NCBI GenBank assembly: GCA_033085395.1
Contig: JANQBS010000050.1
Span: forward strand, 62,001-126,000
Origin: Xanthoparmelia taractica
Lineage: Eukaryota; Ascomycota; Lecanoromycetes; Lecanorales; Parmeliaceae
Length of the DNA: 64,000 nucleotides
Direction: 5' to 3'
A program made the translations under genes and the position numbers. Every line of letters starts with the position of its first letter. Within the stretch, counting starts at the first letter, position 1. Shown here in pieces: positions 23,301-31,635 of the stretch. The notes beneath the pieces are model-generated. The model was not told the origin of the DNA. It was given only the letters and a program-made list of their open reading frames with translations, and did not search any database.

Positions 23301-23862
23301 AGTCAATGGTGGAGAAGAGTGGAAACCAGATACGAGACCTCGGCGGACAATGTCTTTAACACGACGACTGACAGCGTCCCTACGCTTGCCACATCATGAG
23401 CGGCAAGAACGACCAATGTCAATTAGTGCTCCACTGCATCCGGATGAAGATGAGTCCATCGATCCCAAGACCAATGGTGCGGCAGAGTGGAAATGGGATA
23501 TCTCCCCTCGGCGGACCATGTCTTTGACGGGACGGTTGAGTAGATCGGTACATCATCCTGCCCGCCCACCGCGGCCGTTGTCAATGTCGTCCCCCCTAGA
23601 TCAGGATGACCAGGAACGCACCCACCCGGATTTCCACCGCGATGGAGTGCACAACGACGAGAGGATTTCGCGTGTTGGCCATCCGGGACAACTTGTCGGG
23701 TTCCGAGCATTTGCGGAGAAGATGGAGCGGAGGCGCGAAGCTCGGGAAGAAGGAAAGAGGGAAGCGCGAAGGAGAAGGTTGACCGACAGTATCAGGCATG
23801 TGGGCAGTGACGATGACGCAGCCCGGATGGCACACTTCACGAGGGAGATGGGCGTATGGTGA
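20341..23862 (+). CDS. Large disordered Ser/Arg/Pro-rich protein with five RRTMSLTRRL repeats
   Basis: A single-exon 1,173-residue protein. Its start is the first ATG in an open frame that extends 39 bases further upstream without an ATG. It is dominated by Ser, Arg and Pro with many RRxS/T sites, typical of heavily phosphorylated disordered proteins. Residues about 813-1110 contain five copies of a basic unit with core PRRTMSLTRRLTxSLRLP followed by RPxSISAPLxxDEDE. Unit starts are at residues 813, 888, 944, 1000 and 1056; the last three intervals are exactly 56 residues. A SIKRGISARRLSESFASPFTRTFSLRG segment near 720 looks like a diverged precursor of the same motif. The C-terminus is a charged helix (AFAEKMERRREAREEGKREARRRR). 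No enzymatic domain or membrane segment was seen. Function unknown; possibilities include a scaffold or a kinase substrate. Confidence 0.8.
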   Translation: MPGKDLGVAVDILPPLNLGSLKGHKLLPRRKIISDDADYGRSIRQERRHKSEQISYSSAERIKSWIPEASPIQVIPVVGKPLTPPINFRDDFQSWINDVALRGRDLNRTRASDSPGAAPLVQQSPPTPETTPPKSHRVRTAASSSSTRNTSDSRTDSFKTAQESQTSDEESQPLDSPSHHPAREKWLRATGLSKDRDVGLGLGLEPEDEEITIGEMTPKHVAKRQDFGTFDGIWDASDEDRQDGGSQGGHSSATSVPYNRRSRGRSKISEPPTLDSPTLGQETESSLNKSLSLRQRVEKSRRIIPTASDEKSAEQIHWPSKEDHFDVETELRDINNKRLSQASTTSTVVEAMVIQSPPRRRQILRHTFKMEDMNSSTPPSSSNRNSLNSNERSSLRRRLRRSGSPENELRKSYASTDTPENVGSHPPKARRDLVPAIAFPNNVSPLQSSTSNSKSASKNLPLALPPQSSRPTTAPEEPVGYFDVPPRRDRRTMSVVIQPSRLSKYEGKPEQGVDPPALTQLSSPSVPTSSEVSRTTSAISAGIGTRFDPPTPADQPRATLYLSDPPDEHNISVDRNMGEWSAIRPRSTLVTPFSLRSARSSTPGTLEVNEATAISIYPHTNKSILVIQQMAGGSDSSPREQSAIIARNANIALPGSITPIIHHQSPTREVLNSPLQNPRDAPQPPDLRIIAPTPANARPSSEATPPMPSTPVRTNRFSAPFISIKRGISARRLSESFASPFTRTFSLRGTASTLRRRRTIGGDGEPGSKLHPFWRPRAFWDDVDDSDSDEEFGNIGFLTESRKPSQSIKETSPRRTDSFTRRLRGSLRLPHSSQRSRRLSTSSEINTDLYELVNANNGRDHRESKRDGVLIQPRFQDENKRADSDTAPKKTMSFTRRLTGSLRLPHPTRPQRPLSISYPLDHNNNTFVPAIGHGDEGRNDNIMPRRTMSLTRRLTRSLRLPYSERRERPITISAPLHPDEDELIKPKVNGGEEWKPDTRPRRTMSLTRRLTASLRLPHHERQERPMSISAPLHPDEDESIDPKTNGAAEWKWDISPRRTMSLTGRLSRSVHHPARPPRPLSMSSPLDQDDQERTHPDFHRDGVHNDERISRVGHPGQLVGFRAFAEKMERRREAREEGKREARRRRLTDSIRHVGSDDDAARMAHFTREMGVW
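22777..23673 (+). repeat. Five in-frame coding repeats, 168-bp period
   Basis: Units begin with the codons for P-R/K-R/K-T at 22777, 23002, 23170, 23338 and 23506, so the spacings are 225, 168, 168 and 168 bases. Each encodes an arginine-rich SLTRRL helix-like core followed by a Ser/Pro-rich and then an acidic stretch. The first unit is the most diverged and the third and fourth are the most alike. Confidence 0.9.
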
Positions 23863-24915
23863 AGCAAGCTGGGATTGGATTGAGGGGAAGAGGGGGAAGA
23901 AGTACAGAGCAAGCGAGCATTTTGTTGGATATTCACAGCATAAGGTAAGGACTGGGACATGTGGATATTGGATGATGGGACGGTTTTGACGATTTCCCTA
24001 TATGACGGCTGTTGGAAAGGCAACGATATGGTAAATAGGAGGCGTTGTGCACCGTTTCATGGATGTCTGAATTCACCTGCTTTGTGATATACTGGCTATA
24101 TCACACACTCTTAACAACGCTGAAGAAAGGCAACCTCTTGAGTTCACAATCTGCAAATGGGCCTCTCTTCGATGCTGGTCAAGATATCTCATGTACACAT
24201 CCGATTAAGGTGTATCGAGCGGGCAGACTGGGACGTATACCCCAGAGAGTAAATGAAGCGATTGGTTTAGCTTGACGAATTAGGGCTGCATGCCGTCATT
24301 GTGCATAAGCATAAAGCCACTTCAAGGTTGTGCACTGGCTTTCATAATAAAATAAAATGACGCTATCAAATAATACGGAAGAAACAAGCTGTCATACGAT
24401 TATTATTCTTTTTATTCTTCAGCCATCAACTGCATCTATATCTCTATATCTCTGCATCTCGGGCATTAAAAAACATCTACTTGACTTTTCGTCTCTCGAA
24501 TGCACAGCAGAACCGAAAAATATCCCTTCTTTTTTCCTCCTGTCACTTTCAACTTTGTCTGTGTGGAAGCGATGACATAAGCGGCAACTACGAAGTACTA
24601 CCTTACTGAACCCTTGGATCACTCTCTGGGCAAAACCCTGAAGCAGATCCGTCGTCATATCTCCAGCTTTCTCTCTCCTACCATCGCGATCGCCCTGCCT
24701 AACCAAGGTAAAAAACCAACGACTTCGCATAAGCTTACACCCACAGCTGCATCTCTCATTCCTTCACCTTCTACCTCCGCAAACTCTCCTTTATCATCCG
24801 ACCTCTGTCTGCCCGCTGCCCTACTGCTACAGGGCCAGTGCGTGGTGACAGTGGGCCCGTCCTCTGCAACTCTACCACCAAGTCTCCTCAATACCCAAAG
24901 AATCCACCATCCATC
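23863..24915. other. Intergenic and long leader of the kinase gene
   Basis: About 1.05 kb. No gene recognised. The part from about 24,400 is pyrimidine-rich in places and probably holds the promoter and 5' leader of the Srk1-like kinase; long leaders are common for stress-kinase genes. Confidence 0.4.
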
Positions 24916-27198
24916 ATGTCAACCATACAAAACCTCAAGAACTTCATCAGACATGGCAAGCAAGCCCGACAAGCTCACGGTGATCCAACCACAAACGTAT
25001 CCCCAGTCCATGCCCAGCAGCAACGATATGCCCCACCGCCGCCAAATGCCCAGTTTGCTATGAGCGACCCAAACGTCCTAGACCACAAGCCACTACAACA
25101 CGGAAACGTCCCAGGTGCAGACTTCTCAGCTGCAAACATCGACAATCGCAATGTTGTCGCTCAGGCAGGTGGTGCTGCCGCCAGAGCAGCCGGGGATAAG
25201 CAGAAAATGGGTGATGCAGGCTCGGTGTCACGATCGGGCAAGGAGACAGACCCATCAGTCATCGAGAGAATCGTTGCTGAAGAGCGAGAAAGCCAAGGGA
25301 AGCTGCCAAAATATCCTGGCTTGGAACGGTGGACTTTATTGGAGAAGATGGGCGACGGTGCTTTCAGCAACGTATATCGTGCAAAGGAAGCCAATGGCCA
25401 GGGAGCTGAGGTTGCCATCAAAGTCGTCCGCAAGTTCGAAATGAATTCTACACAGGTAAGCTTGCAGCAGGCGCCGTCGTGTCTTCTTCCTTGTGTATTG
25501 TCACTGCATTCTACGCATTTCTATAGCTGTTGTCTGTCTCCTCTACTGCAACGTCTTGCCAACATCAGATGGTGCAATAGGGCGACAAACATCTACATCC
25601 GGATTTCAAAAAGCAACCAAAGGTCGTGGAGGTGCGCATAGAATCCCTTAATTATCTGCTGCTACGTGCCGTTGCTATTCTTATGCTTACCTATCTGCAA
25701 CGAACTGCTACTGATTTTTTTTCCGTCGCGCAGAGAGCAAATATACTCAAAGAAGTTCAAATAATGCGCCAGCTAGACCACCCCAACATCGTCAGTCTCA
25801 TCGACTTCTCAGAATCTCGGCAATATTACTATATAGTCCTCGAGCTCTGCCCTGGAGGAGAGCTGTTCCACCAGATTGTCAGATTGACATACTTTAGCGA
25901 AGACCTTAGTCGTCACGTCATTGTGCAGGTCGCCGAGGCTTTGGAATATCTCCATGAGACCGCTGGTGTTGTGCACCGGTATGTGGACATGACGCTATTT
26001 GTGCTACTTCGCTGATTTGTTCAACAGCGACATTAAGCCTGAGAACCTCCTCTTTTATCCCACCACCTTCATTCCCACAAGAAACCCCAAGCCTCGGTCA
26101 GCCGAAGACGAAGACAAGGAGGATGAGGGGGAGTTTATCAAAGGTGTCGGAGCTGGAGGTATTGGGAAGATCAAGATCGCAGATTTCGGACTATCCAAGG
26201 TCATCTGGGACAGCCAGACCATGACCCCATGTGGCACCGTCGGATACACGGCACCGGAAATCGTGAAAGACGAACGCTATTCGAAGAGCGTTGACATGTG
26301 GGCATTGGGATGCGTTCTATATACTCTGTTGTGCGGATTTCCGCCTTTCTACGACGAGAGCATTCAGGTCCTTACCGAGAAAGTGGCACGAGGCCAATAT
26401 ACCTTCCTTTCGCCATGGTGGGATGACATATCTAAGCCGGCACAAGATCTTGTTTCGCATCTCCTCACAGTCGACCCTGACCGACGATACACCATCCAGC
26501 AATTTCTCAACCATCCGTGGATCCGGGACACGAGAGAAGAAACATTCGCTGCGGCCGATGCTCCACCCCTTGCTACCCCTCTCTACACCCGTCAAAAAGA
26601 GTACGGCTTCGGGAACCAGAAGCACGGTGGCACAACACCGCCGGATACACATGCAAGCCAACTCCTCGAGACCCCGGGTGGCCATCAACGCCGTGTGGAT
26701 TTCCGGTCCCCTGGCGTTGTCAATCTGCGTGAAGTCTTCGATGTCAGCTACGCCGTGCATCGGCAAGAAGAAGAAGGCAAGCGACGCAAGAACTTTCCTC
26801 AAGGCTACCGTGGTGCGGCTGGCATCAACGGCCTTAACCCGCTTAATGAAGACGATGATGACGATTACGACGACCTCGAGGATGACTTGGCTCCTGCTCA
26901 AAACCCACCCTCGAAGTTGCCCAAACCACAAGGTGGCGCGGCAGACGTCAGCAGCGTAGAACAGAAAATGAGAAGCACAAACCTTGGCAATCCGAGTGCT
27001 GCTGCACAAGCCCGACAGGCAGCTGGGCCAAAGCAAGCCGGTTATGGACAACATAGCCCAGCTGTTGCGGCGGCAGCGAAGCAGCAAGTCAGGAAGAATA
27101 GGGGTGCCTTCGAGCTCAGTTTGGACAACGCAACACTGCTGGGGCGGAGAGGGAAGGGACAGGACCCGAGTAAACTTAGGGAGCAGATCGTGCAGTAG
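24916..27198 (+). CDS. srk1: Srk1/Rck2-like stress-activated Ser/Thr protein kinase (CAMK group)
   Basis: A 668-residue kinase from exons 24916-25455, 25581-25631 (a 51-nt microexon), 25734-25978 and 26028-27198, an exact number of codons. Catalytic landmarks: glycine loop GDGAFSNV at 147-154, VAIK Lys169, HRDIKPENLL with HRD at 278-280, DFGLSK at 331-336, TPCGTVGYTAPE activation segment, and DMWALGCVLYTLLCGFPPF. The long insert between the HRD and DFG motifs (NPKPRSAEDEDKEDEGEFIKG) and the microexon-encoded GDKHLHPDFKKQP are characteristic of the Rck1/Rck2/Srk1 family. These kinases act downstream of the Hog1/Sty1 MAP kinase in osmotic and oxidative stress. The C-terminal part is disordered and contains an acidic EDDDDDYDDLEDD run and a basic end. 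The catalytic residues look intact. Confidence 0.9.
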
Positions 27199-28406
27199 AG
27201 TCGGCGGAAGCATTTTGCAGAAAGAATACGGGCAGCAATAGAAAAGGGGAGACGCAAGAGGAAAAGAAGGAAAATTTGCACGTAATACTACTGGCTAGGG
27301 GCTTGTAGGCTCAACGGCATCAATGCTTTCGTCTTCCCTCCAAGGATCTGAGATTTAATTAGGCAGATGGCTATCATATGGCTCATCTGCACACTATTGT
27401 CCTTGAGATAAAAATCGTACCTTACCTTACATTATCTTGCACGCCAAGCCGAAAATGGATGTCAGTTGCGGCAGACATTTGATTACCGGATCAACTCAGC
27501 TAGCTTTTTGAGGACGCAAGGTGTAGCGCTCAGCTAGAAGATTAACTCCAGACATATACGAGAGCATGCAATGAATTGTTACACGAGAGTATAGGTTTTC
27601 GAGTTCTTGTGATTTTGATTGGGGGCCGACTCCGTATATCAATATGTTGTATCTACCTTATTTTTGGACGTGCCTCAGGTAGGTAAGGTAAGGTAGCTAA
27701 GGGGACGTTCTGAATAGGGCGCTAACCCTAGCCCTAACTAACGTATTCAACCCCATTTTCTTCAAGGCGAAAGCACTACTTCTTGTCTTCCTTCTTGTCC
27801 GTACTCCGTACACATAGCTCCCTCCCTGCAAGGCTGGAAGTGCCTTGGACACCTAACGCCTGCGCGCGGTATGGAGGTAGGTCTGAGGTTCTGCAATGGC
27901 CCCTAACCCTGCAAATGGTTGAGACCATACTATAAGATATAGATGGAGGGCGGAGTCTATTAGAGGGGTTCACCCCCCCCCCACTGGGCCACCTGGTACT
28001 GATCTGGTCCTAATTGGGCTAGACGTACACTAGATCAGTACTAGGTGGCCCAGTTGACGGATGTCGTTCGTTCGTGCCCGTATCGATGGCTCATTCATTC
28101 GTTTCCTCAGAGCCGCTGTTGCAGCTATCAATGTGATGGCGGCCCTTACTAGGGGTTCCTTGCTCTGGGGCTGGGAATCTAGCTAGGGCAACGAGTCAGC
28201 CAGCGAGTCAGCGGTTGTGGCTCATCACAATCGTCGATTTTACTTACACAAGGCTGTGAACATGACGGCTCGCTGTTCGAGGCCGTACACGTCAATAATT
28301 AGCTTGCTTCAGCTTGATCGAGCTTATATACTTGGCTGATACCCAATGGTTTTCGAATTGGGTTTTATTTTAGGGATAGTAGACGATCAATTGATCGTTC
28401 CTTAAA
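27199..28406. other. Intergenic with short telomere-like motifs
   Basis: About 1.2 kb without a gene. It contains CTAACCCTAGCCCTAACTA near 27721, CCCTAACCCT near 27901, runs of GGTAAGGTA at about 27680, a C run at 27972-27982, a hairpin (annotated separately), and a GATCAATTGATC palindrome near 28385. The telomere-like pieces are too short to be a chromosome end. Confidence 0.5.
27983..28054. repeat. 72-bp near-perfect inverted repeat (hairpin or mini-MITE)
   Basis: The left arm begins ACTGGGCCACCTGGTACTGA and the reverse complement of the right arm begins ACTGGGCCACCTAGTACTGA. Similarity continues through TCT-GGT/AGT, giving arms of about 25 bases with few mismatches around a loop of roughly 20 bases. 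No target duplication is obvious. Confidence 0.75.
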
Positions 28407-30618
28407 ATGGCTGGTTTGCTTCCATCCGCGGAAGCGGCGCAGCGAAGTGGCAACTCGCCCAGCTCCGGTCCAAATCAATCGCAACGCACCTCAGCAACAT
28501 GGACCATCGTTAGATTGCCTTCCGTATCAACTTTCTACTCCCTTGGATACAAAAGCTCGGATTTCCTTGGACGGTACAAAACAAGCATATACAAGAATCT
28601 ATTAAAAGTACTCGGAGTATTCTGGGGACTTGGTGCTCTGACGCTGGCCTGGATTGCTCTCAAATCCCCAATGAACCCCAACGACATAGATATCCAATCT
28701 CTGGCAGCCATGAATAAGAGTGCCGGTATCCAAATGGCTGCTTACGAGGTGCTCCAAGAAAGCCTTAGCAAACTTCGGGAAGAACTAGCCAACGAGAGAA
28801 AACAACTAGAGACAGACCGAGAACTTCTTCGCAACGAAGCGAATCAGTTGAACCTCCAGAAATGGACTGCTCGGGGGCAGTTCATCAAAGACTGTCTTGA
28901 TTACCATGAGGTCAGTCCTGCCGCCGAGTTAATGAAAGCTATAATAAGCTAATAGTACTATAGAAATACAACATTACAAGCGTTAAATGCACTGATGCTA
29001 TCAAGGCGTGGGATGAGCCTCCACCATCATTGTCGGAGACAACATTTTCGCAGGTGGTTCGTCGAAGGCCGGTGACCCGATCCCCATACCTCGACATTTC
29101 GCAAACGCCCTCAATGACGGGTGGATTATCAGGCCTAGTGGCCCAGACCTGTCGAGTGCCAGATATGTACGAGTCACAACCAGCCAGGAGTCACCAGGAC
29201 CATCTCCGAAAGAACAGCCCCCAATCACGAACTCCGACACACTACCAAAGAAACAAATTCGATACCTCGACCGCTCTTTGACACATTTCATGATGGGCTT
29301 CATTAAGTTTGTTGCTCTTTCGTTGATCCTGATGTATATGGTCCGGTTGTTGCGAACAAATGCCTCTGCTAAACAGACCGTGTTCTTGAGATCTGAGAAG
29401 ACCAGATCCACAGAAACCCTACCTTACGACGTATATCCAGCCATGATACGTAACATGGCCACTTCTGATGATTTACCCGTCGGGAATCGCAACAGAAGAG
29501 CGACTTCAACCCAATATAAGAAAGGAGACATCTGGACAGCCGCCTATTCAGGAAGCCTAGAGGCGATTGCCTGCTTCCGAGCCCAGAATCGGTACACGAG
29601 CATCACAAGATCAGCCCTCGGCCTGGCACTCCCTTGCAAGCCGCCTGCCAGGGCGGGCAGTTCGAGACCACAAAGATTTTGTTGAAATGGGGTGCGGATC
29701 CAAGTATCCATGGCGGACGCTTCAAGGCATGCCTCGTTGCAGCAGGATACTCTGGAAACTCTGACGTTGGTCGGCCAGTTCTAGATCGGAGTGTGCCCAT
29801 CAACGAATATAAGGTTGCAGGCAGCGCCTTGCATGCAGCGTGCGAAAGTGGCTCACAAAGAAATGGCAGAGCTTTTAGTAGCAAACGGTGCAGATGTTGG
29901 AGCTAGTGGTGGCTCATATGGTACCCCTTCGCGGGCTGCTTCCTTCAGAGGGAACCCTAGAGTTGCCTCTTTACTTTTGGAGAAGGGAGCAAAAGCTAAC
30001 TTCATAGGGGGTCAAAATGGGACTCCTCTTCATGCCGCTGCGGTACACGGTCACGTTGAAGCTTCCGAGCTACTTCTTGACCATTGTGCAGATGAGAACT
30101 TGAAGACCGAGACATATGGGACAGCCCTCCAGGTTACTTGCCAAGGCAATCATACCAGACTAGCCAAGGTCTTGATTGACCATGGTGCAAGCTATGACCC
30201 CCTAGATGAGCAAAGTCACACGCCATTGCATCATGCATGTCTTGTTGGCGACGATATCTTGGTAGAGACCCTTTTGAAACGGGGAGCCACTGTCGTCATG
30301 GCAGACGCTGATTGCTGCACTGCACTGCATTATGCCGCATCAAATGGTCACACAGTCGCCACAGCACTATTGCTTCGATATGGTGCAGACCCATCGATAC
30401 AAGACAAATTCGGTGCGCGGCCCCTCTTTCGAGCGGCAGGTCTCACACACACCGAAGTATTCAAAATGCTGATCAAAGCGGGAGCCGAAGTTGATCCAAA
30501 AGATCACTACGGCAAAACCGCCTTGCATGGCCCTTTTCATGACGCCGAGCGGATGGGTGTAGTTACCGGCGGGCACGTATACGGTCTCTCAGACTACGAC
30601 TATTGCTGTGAAGGATAG
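28407..30618 (+). pseudogene. Broken membrane/coiled-coil ankyrin-repeat gene
   Basis: The 5' part (28407-28910) encodes an N-terminal region with a hydrophobic segment (LLKVLGVFWGLGALTLAWIAL) and a coiled coil (LREELANERKQLETDRELLRNEANQL). A good intron (28911-28963) follows, then KYNITSVKCTDAIKAWDEP. The reading then needs to change frame to IIVGDNIFAGGSS...IPRHFANALNDGWIIRPSGP and a second hydrophobic segment (FMMGFIKFVALSLILMYMV). A further shift near 29610 leads to GTPLQAACQGGQFETTKILLKWGADP. At 29853 a single extra T separates ALHAACESG from HKEMAELLVANGAD. The last block (to 30618) holds about seven ankyrin repeats. Taken together this looks like one ankyrin gene disabled by indels. 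An alternative is two genes: a 273-residue membrane protein ending at 29281 and an ankyrin gene with unseen introns. Ankyrin repeats bind protein partners; no partner is known. Confidence 0.55.
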
Positions 30619-31635
30619 TGGGGACTAAAGACGTCGAACCAATCGATGTTATTTCATGTCTTCCGCAATGCCTTGTTGAGCGTAGTCTGCTATTTTTCGT
30701 AAACGAGTTGATTTGTGTGTATACATGCAGAAAGCGTAGTAATATCGTCGAAAAACGGGGGAGAAAGGGACGGGATTAGGGAGGTAGAATATAAGAGGGG
30801 GTGTAGTGAAAGGCGGGATGAAGAACAGAAGAGAAGAGAGTGTAGTTTGGTGTGTGAAGGAGAGGGAAGATAAGAAGACTGAGGGTGGGGAGAGGGGAGA
30901 GGGGGGAGGGAGGAATAGGTAGAATAGAAGATGGATAGATGAGATGGGATAAGATGGAAACATAAGGTAGAGGAGCTAAAGAGGAAAGGGTGGAGGAGAG
31001 GACGAGGGAAGGAAAGGTAAAGGATAAGGGAAGAAGAAGAAGAAGAAGAAGAAGAAGAAGAAGAAGGAGAAGGAGAGGAAGAAGGAGAAGGAGAAGGGGA
31101 AGAGAAGAAGAAGAAGAAGAAGAAGGAGAAGGAGAGCAACAAAGATAAGAACCGAGACACAAGAGCCTAAAGACACTGTCGGTTGAAGGTGAATCACCTA
31201 TCTATCAAATTCCTTTCTAAAACTAAGGTATAACTATATCAAGGAGGAAGGAACGTAGCTAACTTTTTTCAATTCTTTTTCCAATATCCAACGGTCTATC
31301 CCCTCCAAAACTAATAAATGAGTGTAACTCCATCCATCCATCACAAAAAGGAAAAGACAAAAAAAAAAAAAAAAGGAAAGAAGTGCGCAAAGAAAAACTC
31401 TGTGTCAAGTGAATGAATGTACCAGTGACTCCGACTCTCAGATCTCGACCATGGAATGCCTGTAATGTAATGTAATGTAATGAGGAAGGGATGGAAGTTG
31501 TGGTTCGCTGTTCCAGCTCTTATATCTTTACCAATCCAAGTCCAAGTCTGGGCTATCGTCCATAGAGGTCAATCTCAGTGACTAGGTGCCCTGGTCGCTG
31601 CCATGCCATCGAGCGCTTGGAACCGAAATACCCTC
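30619..31635. other. Intergenic 3' region of the mucin-like gene
   Basis: Just over 1 kb between the ankyrin relic and the minus-strand mucin gene, mostly the purine-rich tract described separately. Other low-complexity parts are an A run of 15 at about 31360 and four to five copies of TGTAA at about 31459-31482. No gene seen. Confidence 0.5.
30741..31155. repeat. Long polypurine tract with (GAA)n microsatellites
   Basis: For about 400 bases the plus strand is almost entirely A and G, including a (GAA) run of about 10 units near 31033-31065 and further GAA/GGA runs to about 31135. The opposite strand gives spurious Ser/Leu/Pro-rich frames that are not genes. Such mirror-type polypurine DNA can form triplexes. 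Confidence 0.8.

Noticed and set aside
26317..27213. 298-codon minus-strand frame inside the kinase gene
   Set aside because: Antisense to a well-supported kinase exon and without any recognisable domain.
30649..31197. Several Ser/Leu/Pro-rich minus-strand open frames
   Set aside because: They are translations of the polypurine/GAA tract in three phases; composition is dictated by the repeat and there is no domain or splice structure.
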